DNA of 26,082 nucleotides from CAYRTV01 sp964505785 (GTDB lineage Bacteria > Acidobacteriota > Aminicenantia > Aminicenantales > Aminicenantaceae). The stretch's first letter is position 1. Each line of letters opens with the position of its first letter. Made by a program: the position numbers and the translations under genes. Location: assembly GCA_964505785.1 (NCBI GenBank), contig CAZDJZ010000029.1, forward strand, positions 1 through 26,082, given 5' to 3'. The notes under the pieces were generated by a model, which was not told where the DNA came from, did no database searches, and saw only the letters and a program-made list of their open reading frames with translations. Below, in pieces: positions 6,997 through 14,450 of the stretch.

Positions 6997-8271
6997 TCAT
7001 AGATGCCAGGGCGCCCGCATAGGCTGATACGCGAGCCGGTTTGCCTCGGGGTCCCGGATAAATAATTGCTTATCCGGATCGAACCTGAGCTTTCGTCCGA
7101 GCTGAACGGCGATTTTACTCAAATTTACCAGAGTGCAGGAACGATGTCCGTTTTCTTCGTTTAAGGCAAAGAGCCGGCGGGTTCTCACTGCTTCAGAGAA
7201 ATCTGTCAGCTGGGGTTCCGGATCCGGCAGCGAAGAAATTTTTTCCTGGAGGCTGGGAATAGTGGATTCAAATTGTTTGTAGAGTTTTCCCTCAGGCCCC
7301 TCGATAAACGGAGCGGATTTATCTTTATTTTCTCCGTCCAAAATAATTTTACATCCGTCCGCATATGTCATTTCAATCCGCCTCCAGGTGCCGCAAGCGT
7401 CCGGATGCTGCTGCGGGCAGTCCGCTTCGATTTCTATAGGACTGGTGTGATCTTTCTCAAGAAGATATTGGACGGGGTCCAGGTAATGCATCCCCATATC
7501 TCCCAGACCGCCTCCGTCATAATCCCAGTATCCCCGGAATGTCCCATGTGTACGGTGGGGATGATAGGATTTTTTCGGGGCGGGCCCCAGCCACATGTCA
7601 TAGTCGAATGCTTCAGGAACCGGATGAGGCGGCAATTGAGTTTTTCCGCGCCAGTAAAACTTCCAATCGAATCCGGTAACCCCGCTTACGGTTACAGTTA
7701 GCGGCCATCCCAAGATCCGGTTTTCCACGATCTTTTTTATCGGCTTGACCGTGGTTCCAAAGCCGTAAAAACGGCCTTCGAAGCGAAACCATGTGTTAAT
7801 GCGAAAAATTCTTCCATATCGCTGAACGTCTTCCACCATACGCCGGCCTTCTCCAATGGTACGGGACATTGGTTTTTCACACCAGATGTCTTTGCCGGCT
7901 TTTGCTGCTGCGATGGAGATAAGAGCATGCCAGTGCGGGGGCGTGGGAATATGAACAATGTCAATATCATCTCTGGATAAAACCTCCCGGAAATCTTCAT
8001 ACCCTTTAACCCCGGGTTCACTTATCTCCAACGCTTTTTGAAGGTGGTTCCGGTCCACGTCGCATACGGCAACCAGCCGTGCTCCCGGGTAAGTTAAATG
8101 AACCCGGCCCATTTCTCCAACGCCGATAACAGCTTTGGAGAGCATGTCACTGGGAGGAGTGAAGCCTTGTCCACCCAAAACAAAGCGAGGGACCAGTGTG
8201 AAGCCAACTGCAGCAGCCGTGGTTTTTTTTATAAAATCCCGTCTTGAGAAAGAATGATTATAAATTTTCAT
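6997..8271 (-). CDS. Tat-exported Gfo/Idh/MocA-family oxidoreductase
   Basis: The 424-residue protein begins with a twin-arginine signal: SRRDFIKK at 9-16, then a hydrophobic stretch to about residue 35. A Rossmann NAD(P)-binding start follows (IGVGEMG, 49-55), then the family motif EKP at 132-134 and the substrate-side block GDMGMHYLD with D258, H262 and D265. Such enzymes oxidise or reduce sugars or cyclitols; the Tat signal suggests it is folded with its cofactor inside the cell and works in the periplasm. Substrate is not deducible. There is no ribosome site before the ATG; instead TATAAT ends 8 nt upstream, so the transcript may be leaderless. It is followed closely by the exported HEAT-repeat gene. 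Confidence 0.93.
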   Translation of the reverse strand: MKIYNHSFSRRDFIKKTTAAAVGFTLVPRFVLGGQGFTPPSDMLSKAVIGVGEMGRVHLTYPGARLVAVCDVDRNHLQKALEISEPGVKGYEDFREVLSRDDIDIVHIPTPPHWHALISIAAAKAGKDIWCEKPMSRTIGEGRRMVEDVQRYGRIFRINTWFRFEGRFYGFGTTVKPIKKIVENRILGWPLTVTVSGVTGFDWKFYWRGKTQLPPHPVPEAFDYDMWLGPAPKKSYHPHRTHGTFRGYWDYDGGGLGDMGMHYLDPVQYLLEKDHTSPIEIEADCPQQHPDACGTWRRIEMTYADGCKIILDGENKDKSAPFIEGPEGKLYKQFESTIPSLQEKISSLPDPEPQLTDFSEAVRTRRLFALNEENGHRSCTLVNLSKIAVQLGRKLRFDPDKQLFIRDPEANRLAYQPMRAPWHL

Positions 8272-8279
8272 GGCACTTT

Positions 8280-8285
8280 ATTATA
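8280..8285 (-). promoter_or_regulatory. -10 hexamer 8 nt upstream of the oxidoreductase start
   Basis: Read on the minus strand, a perfect TATAAT is followed by AAAGTGCC and the ATG. No convincing -35 and no Shine-Dalgarno bases are present. Initiation about 7 nt downstream of the hexamer would put the transcript start at or within a base or two of the ATG. Confidence 0.4.
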
Positions 8286-8321
8286 CAAAAAAAATGGAGA
8301 AGAGAAATGGAAAATTAAAAA

Positions 8322-8357
8322 GGCAAAAAAAAAGCGCCCGGGTGATCCCGGACGCTT
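8322..8357 (-). terminator. Rho-independent terminator of hsp20
   Basis: On the minus strand AAGCGTCCGGG, loop ATCA and CCCGGGCGCTT form an 11-bp stem with a single G-U pair, followed by a run of T. It starts 21 bp after the hsp20 stop codon and separates hsp20 from the downstream oxidoreductase gene. Confidence 0.9.
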
Positions 8358-8377
8358 TGGATTTTAAAGAAGAAAGG

Positions 8378-8860
8378 TTATTTCTTGGACTTCACGTCAA
8401 GCGTTTTCTTTTTTTCAGGTTTCAGAATTTTAACACTGCGAGGCTTTACATCAGGTTTTTTCGGCATGTGAATTTTCAAAACTCCATTATCATGTTCCGC
8501 TTTGATTTTTTCCTGATCGACATAGTGGGGAAGAGAAAATGTACGGTAAAATGAGCCGTATGAACGTTCCACGCGGTGGTAGTTTTCCTCTTTCGTCTCC
8601 TTTTCCAATTTTCTTTCTCCGAGAATCGTCAAAGTGTTATCTTCAATTTTAACTTCAATATCATCCTCGTCGATACCGGGAACCTCCGCATTCAATACGA
8701 GTTCGTCTTCAGTTTCGAATATATCTACGGAAGGAGACCAGGCTGTCGACATTAAGTCCTTGTCTTCGCCTCGCTGAGTTACCGTCTCATCGAAGAGGCG
8801 ATTCATTCTGTCCCTTAAAGTAACGAAATCCCTGAAAGGATCCCAACGGATAATAGCCAT
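8378..8860 (-). CDS. Small heat-shock protein, Hsp20 family
   Basis: This 160-residue ATP-independent holdase keeps unfolding proteins soluble. The N-terminal arm WDPFRDFVTLRDRMNRLFDE is typical; the alpha-crystallin domain spans about 44-140 (VDIFETEDELVLNAEVPGID, then GERKLEKE and the GSFYRTFSLP block), with the A-x-x-x-N-G-V-L-like segment AEHDNGVLKIHMPK near its end. A short V-K-I segment and a lysine-rich tail close the protein. The start ATG has an ideal AAGGAGG 6 nt upstream. It is a single-gene unit with its own promoter/operator and terminator. The operator suggests repression by an HspR-type regulator encoded outside this window. Confidence 0.96.
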   Translation of the reverse strand: MAIIRWDPFRDFVTLRDRMNRLFDETVTQRGEDKDLMSTAWSPSVDIFETEDELVLNAEVPGIDEDDIEVKIEDNTLTILGERKLEKETKEENYHRVERSYGSFYRTFSLPHYVDQEKIKAEHDNGVLKIHMPKKPDVKPRSVKILKPEKKKTLDVKSKK

Positions 8861-8885
8861 TTTGAACCTCCTTTTTTATTTCTTA

Positions 8886-8935
8886 ACTTGAGTGCAACTA
8901 TAATATAATACTTGAGTGCGTAATTGTCAAGTATT
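8886..8935 (-). promoter_or_regulatory. hsp20 promoter with HAIR-like (HspR-type) operator
   Basis: On the minus strand, TTGACA (8930-8925), 17 bp and TATATT (8907-8902) form a good sigma-70-type promoter. Overlying it is CTTGAGT (8911-8917), 7 bp, then TGTCAAG (8925-8931). The known HAIR consensus for HspR is CTTGAGT, 7 bp, ACTCAAG; 12 of 14 arm bases match. The palindrome extends outward to perfect 9-bp arms (8907-8915 and 8927-8935). A second copy of the half-site ACTTGAGTGC occurs at 8886-8895, 24 bp from the first (8910-8919), at the expected transcription start. Repressor binding would cover the whole promoter. Confidence 0.75.
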
Positions 8936-8971
8936 GGAATAAAATTTTTTTCTGGATGCTTCCTTTCCCGG

Positions 8972-9008
8972 GACGGCGCCTGCAGCCGTGAATAAGCCAG
9001 GCGCCGTC
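8972..9008. repeat. Perfect 10-bp inverted repeat between rsmI and hsp20
   Basis: GACGGCGCCT at 8972-8981 and AGGCGCCGTC at 8999-9008 are exact inverse complements with a 17-bp loop. No T-run follows on either strand, so it is not a standard intrinsic terminator. It lies downstream of the rsmI operon and upstream of the hsp20 promoter and may shield hsp20 from read-through or protect the rsmI mRNA 3' end. Confidence 0.6.
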
Positions 9009-9046
9009 TAAGATTCTTATTGCTTCGCTCCGGGGATGGCATGGAT

Positions 9047-9107
9047 TGTCATCCTGACCCCGATACGAAAAGGGCTTCAGGTTTGAAATTTAAGATTTGA
9101 GATTATT
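9047..9107. repeat. Dispersed intergenic element (TCATCCTGA core)
   Basis: TGTCATCCTGACCCCGA begins at 9048 and is followed by an AT-rich tract (TTTGAAATTTAAGATTTGAG) at 9081-9100. The same pair of motifs, a TCATCYTGA core beside an AATCTCAAAT or ATCAAAAAT tract, recurs near 17424 and 20276-20391. It fills the gap after rsmI. Confidence 0.45.
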
Positions 9108-9771
9108 TCCCATGTATCAAGAGAGTCGCCTCTCCCTTTAAGATTAAGGTTGAAATCCGGCTTAAAACATCCGTAATTCGGCCGCGGATAAATTCTTCAT
9201 ATATCTTAGTCATTTCACGTGCGATGACCACATCCCTGTCTCCAAGGATTTCCAGAATTAATCCCAAAAAGGATTCTATCTTTCGAACAGGAATATAGAA
9301 AATCAGAGTTCCTGGTTCGTCCTTGACCGAAGTGAGCAATTTGCGCGCGGCTGTTTTTTTTAATGGCGGAAACCCCAGGAATAGAAACCGGTGCGCCGGC
9401 AATCCGGAAATCGGGAGCGCTGCGGCTAAAGCCGATGCTCCCGGGATAGGAACAATCCGGATTCCCTGTTTTAAAGCTTCCCTTATAAGGGGAAAACCAG
9501 GATCTGACAAGCCGGGTGTCCCGGCATCAGAAACCAGGGCTACGTCAAAGCCTTCATTCAGCTTCTTTAAAATAATGGGAATTTTTTCTTTTTCCCGGGG
9601 CTGAAAATAACTGATCATTTTTTTTTTTAATTGAAATGAATTGAGCAGCTTTAATGTTTGACGGGTGTCTTCGCAGGCGACAATGTCGACTTTCTTAATA
9701 ATGTCTAAAGCCCGCAAGGTGATATCCTGCAAATTCCCGATCGGCGTGGCGACAATATAGAGAGTTCCCAT
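9103..9771 (-). CDS. rsmI: 16S rRNA 2'-O-methyltransferase RsmI
   Basis: RsmI methylates the ribose of C1402 in 16S rRNA using S-adenosylmethionine. The tetrapyrrole-methylase fold is shown by MGTLYIVATPIGNLQDIT at the start, ACEDTRQTLKLL, the loop LVSDAGTPGLSDPG and IPGASALAAALPISGLP. About 222 residues, slightly shorter than E. coli RsmI because the C-terminal domain is small. I placed the start at the ATG beginning the conserved TLYIVATPIGN segment; ATG 9792, directly after the nadE stop, is a reasonable alternative, and neither has a close ribosome site. It is the last gene of the amidase-nadE-rsmI unit. Confidence 0.95.
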   Translation of the reverse strand: MGTLYIVATPIGNLQDITLRALDIIKKVDIVACEDTRQTLKLLNSFQLKKKMISYFQPREKEKIPIILKKLNEGFDVALVSDAGTPGLSDPGFPLIREALKQGIRIVPIPGASALAAALPISGLPAHRFLFLGFPPLKKTAARKLLTSVKDEPGTLIFYIPVRKIESFLGLILEILGDRDVVIAREMTKIYEEFIRGRITDVLSRISTLILKGEATLLIHGK

Positions 9772-9799
9772 TTTATTATGGATTTTGTGCATGGGGTGA

Positions 9800-10612
9800 T
9801 TATTTTCCCCAGTCATAAGGATATAAAAAGTCCAACCCAACGGTCCGTTGAGATATTTTTGCGATACAGGGCGGCTTTCTTTTAAATTCGGAAGATTTGA
9901 TCATGTGCAGAATTCTTTCCACTTTACGGGAATCAAAACCTTCCTCGATTAATTGATCTTTTGACCGGCGCAAATCAACCAGCCGGAAGAGAATGCGGTC
10001 CATTTCTTCATAGGAAAAACCGATTTCCTCTTCGTCGGTTTGCCCTTTCCAGAGTCCTGCGGTGGGGGCTTTGTTAAGGACGGTCTCCGGCACCCCCAAG
10101 TGATGTGCCATGATCCGGACCTGGGTTTTATATAGATCTCCGATGGGATTGAAAGCGCTGGCCATATCGCCGAAAATTGTTCCATAGCCGATAAGAAGTT
10201 CAGTCTTATTGCTGGTGCCTATCACGAGAGCTTTTTCCCGTTCTGAAAAATCATACAGAACGGACATTCTTTCCCGGGCCATTTTGTTTCCCTTTAAAAC
10301 CGGGCTGCCGGTAGGAAAGCGAAAATAATATGCGTCGACGGATGGTTGAATGTCGACCGTGATCGTTTTGATGCCCAGGGCTTCAGCCACTGTGTGCGCG
10401 TCCCGGACATCCTGCTGAAATAAATCACCGTAGGGCATAATAACGCCGATGACATTTTCATGGCCGAGTGCCTGGACTGCAAGAAATATGGAAGTTGAAG
10501 AATCCAGCCCTCCGGACAGCCCCAAAATTCCTTTTGAAAATCCGTTTTTATACAATTCTTCCCTAATAAATTCACAAAGGATTTTTTTTACGAAATTTGG
10601 ATTAATCTTCAT
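9800..10612 (-). CDS. nadE: NAD synthetase (ammonia-ligase domain)
   Basis: NadE adenylates deamido-NAD with ATP and amidates it to NAD. The 270-residue protein has the PP-loop SGGLDSS at 33-39, GTSNKTELLIGYGT, FNPIGDLYKTQV and the C-terminal KRKPPCIAKISQRT block. This is the length of the stand-alone synthetase domain; the glutaminase domain of glutamine-dependent enzymes is missing. However, the gene just upstream encodes a nitrilase-family amidase and overlaps nadE by 11 bp, so the two probably form a split glutamine-dependent enzyme. The rsmI start follows within 30 bp. Confidence 0.95.
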   Translation of the reverse strand: MKINPNFVKKILCEFIREELYKNGFSKGILGLSGGLDSSTSIFLAVQALGHENVIGVIMPYGDLFQQDVRDAHTVAEALGIKTITVDIQPSVDAYYFRFPTGSPVLKGNKMARERMSVLYDFSEREKALVIGTSNKTELLIGYGTIFGDMASAFNPIGDLYKTQVRIMAHHLGVPETVLNKAPTAGLWKGQTDEEEIGFSYEEMDRILFRLVDLRRSKDQLIEEGFDSRKVERILHMIKSSEFKRKPPCIAKISQRTVGLDFLYPYDWGK

Positions 10613-11447
10613 GCTGAATAATTTTTTTCAGGTTATCTAACAGAATTTCCGGCTGATTGTCCCGCTTATAGTGAAGATGCTTGCGGGCTTCTCTCAAGTC
10701 ATCCAAGTTAATATCGGCGATCAGTAAATTTTCTTTTGCTTCCGGTGCTTTTGCCAATTGATTGCCCATGGGACCATAAACAAAAGAGCCGCCGGCAAAG
10801 GTCTTGCCGTCTTCTACTCCAACCCGGTTGCAATAAACAATAAAAGCGGTGGAAAACCGGGACAGTGTTTCGGCCATGAGCTCCCACATGCGGCTGGATT
10901 CGAATTCAGCTTGCTGCGCTGTTCCCCTTCCCGGTGCGGCGCTGATTGTAATAAAAATATCCGCACCGGCGCTGAAGTATAGATATCCAACACCATAAAA
11001 CAGAAATTCATAACAGATAAGCATCCCTGCCTTTCCCCACGGTGTTAAAAAAGGAGCAAATGTTTTACCTTTGGCGAAAAACTTTCCTTCTTCAAACATT
11101 CCGTAGGTCGGCAAAAAGACTTTCCGGTGAATATGCCGGATTTGTCCTTGTTCAATATAAGCAGCCGAGTTGGTATAAATGCCCCTTTCCATTTCTTCCG
11201 CGAATCCAACGACAAGAGAGAGACTTCGGCTCCATTCTTTCAGTTCACGGAAAGCAGGATGGGTTTCCGGCTGAACGGCTATCTCTGTAACCATGTCCTT
11301 TAGAGTATAACCTGTTAAACTTAGTTCTGGAAAAACCAAAAGATCTGCTTTTTCATCAACTGCGTTTTGAAACATATCTTTGTGTATTTGCAGGTTTTTT
11401 TCAATATTTCCAAGGACTGGTTTGATTTGAGCTAATGCAATTTTCAT
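10602..11447 (-). CDS. Nitrilase-superfamily amidase, likely glutaminase partner of NadE
   Basis: The 281-residue carbon-nitrogen hydrolase has the Glu-Lys-Cys triad: E41 in VFPELSLTGY, K109 in HRKVFLPTYGMFEEG and C145 in LICYEFLF. In fused NAD synthetases a domain of this type releases ammonia from glutamine and channels it to the synthetase. The overlap with nadE supports that role; an independent amidase such as omega-amidase remains possible. I start at the ATG before KIALAQIKP, where family homology begins, although the frame is open for 37 codons further upstream. There is no ribosome site; a -10-like hexamer ends 7 nt before the ATG. Confidence 0.88.
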   Translation of the reverse strand: MKIALAQIKPVLGNIEKNLQIHKDMFQNAVDEKADLLVFPELSLTGYTLKDMVTEIAVQPETHPAFRELKEWSRSLSLVVGFAEEMERGIYTNSAAYIEQGQIRHIHRKVFLPTYGMFEEGKFFAKGKTFAPFLTPWGKAGMLICYEFLFYGVGYLYFSAGADIFITISAAPGRGTAQQAEFESSRMWELMAETLSRFSTAFIVYCNRVGVEDGKTFAGGSFVYGPMGNQLAKAPEAKENLLIADINLDDLREARKHLHYKRDNQPEILLDNLKKIIQHED

Positions 11448-11454
11448 GATTTTC

Positions 11455-11483
11455 AAATTATCATAATTATGGATTCTTTGCAA
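11455..11483 (-). promoter_or_regulatory. Promoter abutting the amidase-nadE-rsmI unit
   Basis: Minus strand: TTGCAA (11483-11478), 17 bp, TAATTT (11460-11455), then GAAAATC and the ATG. An overlapping TATGAT at 11465-11460 is an alternative -10. Either would start the transcript within about 5 nt of the ATG, and no Shine-Dalgarno bases are present. Confidence 0.45.
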
Positions 11484-11540
11484 TTTAAGTGGAAAATGAT
11501 TCGGCCGTTCAATTCTGAGAAGCAAAGTAATGAATTGGGA

Positions 11541-11570
11541 TTGCAAAAGGCGAGTCATTTGTTATATAAA
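11541..11570 (+). promoter_or_regulatory. Promoter for the J-domain/TPR gene
   Basis: TTGCAA at 11541-11546 is followed by TATATA (11563-11568, 16-bp spacing) or TATAAA (11565-11570, 18-bp spacing). The start codon is about 30 nt further on and has GGGAAA before it. Confidence 0.45.
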
Positions 11571-11605
11571 GAGAAGCGACGGCATGAAGCAGTTGGGAAA
11601 AAATT

Positions 11606-13030
11606 ATGGATCATATCGGGTTTCATCTAAAACACATATATTTCCAAAACCTTAAAGGCCAGTTGGCCTTCAGGAAATCCCATGTGCAGAAATTCCTCTT
11701 TTTCCAGGATGGTTATCTTGTACATGCCCGGACTAATGAACCCCGGGAATTGCTGGGAGAAGTTTTGTTCAGGACCGGACGCATCTCCAAGGATATCCAT
11801 GCTAAACTTGATGCATTGATTGACCCGCAACAATCCATTGGTGAAATTCTTATAGAAAAAAACATGATCATCCGGAAAGTCCTCGAGGAGGGACTGGAAA
11901 TCCAGATGCGTGAGATTATGCTTAATACTTTTTCCGTCTTTCGTGCCGAAATAAATTTTGAACCCAAAGATCAATTCACCCAGGAAACATTTGATGTTAA
12001 AATCGGTATCCCTTCCCTTATAGAAGACGGCATCCGGCGGATGAAATATGATCACCAGTTAAAAGAAATGCTCAAAGAAAAGCGGTTTGGGCCAAGCTCC
12101 AAAGAGTTTTTTTTCCGCTTAAGCGAAGTCGAGAAAGATATCTTTAAAAAAATAACCGACGGAGGGGACCCTGAAGCGGTTTTCCAGACTATGGACGTCC
12201 AGATGGAAGACTACTGGAAAGGCATTTATCTGCTGGTATGTCTTAACCTGATAGAAGCTTATGGAGAAGAAGGGGAAGAAAGAAAAAAATCAACCGGGTT
12301 CGAAGATTCCGATTTCCGGGTAAAAGCAGTATTGAGATTGTTTCCGAAGCTTGATGAAATGGACTATTACCAGGCTCTGGAGGTCTCTAAGGAAGCGACA
12401 TCAGGGGAAGTAAAGAAAGCCTATTTTGCCGCCGCACGGAAATATCATCCGGATTTATTCAGCAGGGACCTGCCATATGATATTAAAGAAAAAATAGATG
12501 ATGTTTTTGATTATATTACCCAAGCCTATCAAACCTTAAGCAATGAACGTAACCGGAAGGAATACGACCGGAAAAAGGATAAAGAACCGCTGGCTGATAA
12601 AAACGACTTGCGGAAAAAAGGAGAAGTTCAATTCAGGAAAGGAAAAACCCTTTACGACCAGAGCCGGTTCAAAGAAGCCCTGTCCTTTCTGGAAGAAGCG
12701 GTGCGTTTGGACCCTAACAAAGCCAACTATTTTCTATTACTGGCTTTAACCCAATCAAAAATCGAGATGTATCAGCGTCAGGCGGAAAAGAACTTTGTAA
12801 AAGCTATCGAGATTTCTCCCTGGAACGCGGAGAGCTATGTTGGGTTGGGGATTATGTATAGAAAAGCCGGACTGCGGATTAAAGCGGAAAAACAGTTTCG
12901 AAAGGCGCTTACCATTGACCCGGACCACAGGACGGCCCGGAGACAACTGGCGGAGATGGGCGGGAAACCGAAAAAGAAAGGCCTCAAGGATATATTATCA
13001 TTGGATATCTTTTCTAAAAAAAATAAATGA
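11606..13030 (+). CDS. DUF4388-like / J-domain / TPR fusion protein
   Basis: The 474-residue cytoplasmic protein has no signal peptide. Residues 1-130 resemble the DUF4388/PATAN module (GQLAFRKSHVQKFLFFQDGYLVHA, then ELLGEVLFRTGRI), often found in two-component and gliding-motility regulators. About 252-322 is a J domain with HPD at 281-283 (DYYQALEVSKEAT, LSNERNRKEYDR), which stimulates the ATPase of DnaK. Residues 336 to about 450 are TPRs, and the end is lysine-rich. The architecture suggests an adaptor that brings DnaK to a protein complex; the partner is unknown. A TGA lies in frame just upstream, fixing the start at ATG 11606. It converges on the TPR gene with 32 bp between stops. Confidence 0.85.
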   Translation: MDHIGFHLKHIYFQNLKGQLAFRKSHVQKFLFFQDGYLVHARTNEPRELLGEVLFRTGRISKDIHAKLDALIDPQQSIGEILIEKNMIIRKVLEEGLEIQMREIMLNTFSVFRAEINFEPKDQFTQETFDVKIGIPSLIEDGIRRMKYDHQLKEMLKEKRFGPSSKEFFFRLSEVEKDIFKKITDGGDPEAVFQTMDVQMEDYWKGIYLLVCLNLIEAYGEEGEERKKSTGFEDSDFRVKAVLRLFPKLDEMDYYQALEVSKEATSGEVKKAYFAAARKYHPDLFSRDLPYDIKEKIDDVFDYITQAYQTLSNERNRKEYDRKKDKEPLADKNDLRKKGEVQFRKGKTLYDQSRFKEALSFLEEAVRLDPNKANYFLLLALTQSKIEMYQRQAEKNFVKAIEISPWNAESYVGLGIMYRKAGLRIKAEKQFRKALTIDPDHRTARRQLAEMGGKPKKKGLKDILSLDIFSKKNK

Positions 13031-13062
13031 TTTAAATTCCGTTTCTTTTTTAAGTCGAGACT

Positions 13063-14241
13063 TTAAATTCCGAGTTTTTGTTTGATTTGGTCAATCAGTG
13101 CCTGGAATTTTGCCAATTCGGCTTTCTGCTCTTCTTGCAGCGTTTCGACTTCTTTTTGCAGGGTCTCAATTTTTTCCAGCATCTGGTTCATCTCTTCCTT
13201 TTCTGCTTCACTGAGGTCTTCTTCTGACTTTTCGCCGAATTTTTCGTTAAAAGTCTCTGTGATAGCATTCAGTTCTTGGCTCTTGCTTTGCAGTTCCTTG
13301 ACTTTTTCATTATATGCCTGGTTGGTACTGAAATAGAGGCTTTCCGCCAGTTTCATGGCTTTTTCGGAATTCGACTTTGAAAGAAAACTGGCATACAAAA
13401 GATACTCGATGGCCTCGTCCGCCAATGAGGGGGAGCTTTCCGCCTTGTTTGCCAGGATAATGCCGGCATTATAAGCGATTTCGCCGTTTTTCTGCATGTT
13501 AAAGGCCTTTTTATAAAACTCTAAGGCCTTATCCCGGTTTCCGGCGCGATGGTATGCTCTGGCGATATAAGCTGTCGTTCCGAAATCATTCAAGACCGCA
13601 TTGGCCGCTGATAAAGCTTCTATTGCCTGGGAATATTTTTTTTGGTCATAAAGACTTTTCCCGATTTTTGTCAGGCTGGAGATGATCTGCTTATTCTTTA
13701 ATATTTGGTAAGATTTAACATAGGCGTCAACCGCGCCGGAAAGGTTTCCGGCTTTTTCAAGAGCTTGTGCCCGGGTGTAATGGCCGGCCCCGATGAATTG
13801 ATCCCAAGCCTTGGCGCTGTCGGCGCCTTCTGCGTTGGATTTGGCTTTCTGGGCAGTTTGGACAATTTGCTGAGCGTAAGATTCCGCCTTGTCCAGGTTA
13901 TTACCCTGGTCTATGTAAACAGAAGCCACGTGGATTAGAACCTGGGTTTTAGTGCTGTCATCCAATCCGCCGATTTCCAAGGCCTTTTCTCCATATTGAA
14001 CTGTTTCTTCCGGTGTTTTTCCTTGATAAGGAAGAGTTGCCAGGGTGGCATAAGCAAAATTCTCGTATTCTGTGCCTTGTCCCCCATACTTTTCAACCCA
14101 AGCCTTAAGTTTTTGGGCTTTTTGGTTGATGTCGGAAGTTGTCATGGCCTGGATATACTCTTCATTCGCTTTTTCCTGGGCGGGAAGGACGTTGATGAAG
14201 AAAATCATCATAATCAAAGTTGTCAGGAGGATTTTTTTCAT
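13063..14241 (-). CDS. Exported TPR protein with C-terminal coiled coil
   Basis: The 392-residue protein starts with a clear Sec signal (MKKILLTTLIMMIFFINVLPA, probable cleavage after the final Ala). Helical TPR-like repeats cover roughly 35-300 (YARAYHRAGNRDKALEFYKKAF-type units), and about 300-392 is a Glu/Lys/Gln-rich coiled coil (MLEKIETLQKEVETLQEEQ). This is a periplasmic protein-interaction scaffold; I do not recognise a named family. The start ATG has AAGGAGA upstream and a good promoter precedes it, so it is a single-gene unit. Its 3' end faces the J-domain/TPR gene. Confidence 0.85.
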   Translation of the reverse strand: MKKILLTTLIMMIFFINVLPAQEKANEEYIQAMTTSDINQKAQKLKAWVEKYGGQGTEYENFAYATLATLPYQGKTPEETVQYGEKALEIGGLDDSTKTQVLIHVASVYIDQGNNLDKAESYAQQIVQTAQKAKSNAEGADSAKAWDQFIGAGHYTRAQALEKAGNLSGAVDAYVKSYQILKNKQIISSLTKIGKSLYDQKKYSQAIEALSAANAVLNDFGTTAYIARAYHRAGNRDKALEFYKKAFNMQKNGEIAYNAGIILANKAESSPSLADEAIEYLLYASFLSKSNSEKAMKLAESLYFSTNQAYNEKVKELQSKSQELNAITETFNEKFGEKSEEDLSEAEKEEMNQMLEKIETLQKEVETLQEEQKAELAKFQALIDQIKQKLGI

Positions 14242-14268
14242 TTTTCTTATCTCCTTGAGGTTTTTTGC

Positions 14269-14297
14269 ATAATAGAATGGTCGACAATAAAAGTCAA
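14269..14297 (-). promoter_or_regulatory. Promoter of the exported TPR gene
   Basis: Minus strand: TTGACT (14297-14292), 17 bp, TATTAT (14274-14269). Each hexamer matches the sigma-70 consensus at 5 of 6 positions. The expected transcript start is near 14262, about 20 nt before the start codon. Confidence 0.7.
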
Positions 14298-14335
14298 TTC
14301 AACAATCATGCGAGTCAATTCTTATCCTGTATTTG

Positions 14336-14344
14336 TGATATAAT
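14336..14344 (+). promoter_or_regulatory. Extended -10 upstream of murB
   Basis: TGATATAAT at 14336-14344 is a perfect extended -10 element; the -35 region is weak. Transcripts from here would carry a leader of about 100 nt containing two overlapping hairpins. A second -10-like TAAAAT lies at 14439-14444, only 6 nt before the murB ATG. Confidence 0.45.
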
Positions 14345-14393
14345 ATCAAACTTACTGGTAAATGAAAAGCAGGCTTTCTGCATATATATTATT

Positions 14394-14420
14394 AACCAGC
14401 TGAAACTGGTTTTAGTTTCA
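14394..14420 (+). promoter_or_regulatory. Mutually exclusive hairpins in the murB leader
   Basis: AACCAG (14394-14399) can pair with CTGGTT (14406-14411). Alternatively TGAAACT (14401-14407) can pair with AGTTTCA (14414-14420). The two stems share 14406-14407 and their bases interleave, so only one can form. The arrangement resembles a small switch, but no ligand or T-run is visible. Confidence 0.35.
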
Positions 14421-14450
14421 TTCCCTCCCATCTTGAGATAAAATACCACC

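Noticed and set aside
13031..13072. Direct repeat TTTAAATTCCG (13031-13041 and 13062-13072) and small AAGTC/GACTT palindrome between convergent genes
   Set aside because: The AT-rich 11-bp match may be chance and the stem is too short to call a bidirectional terminator.
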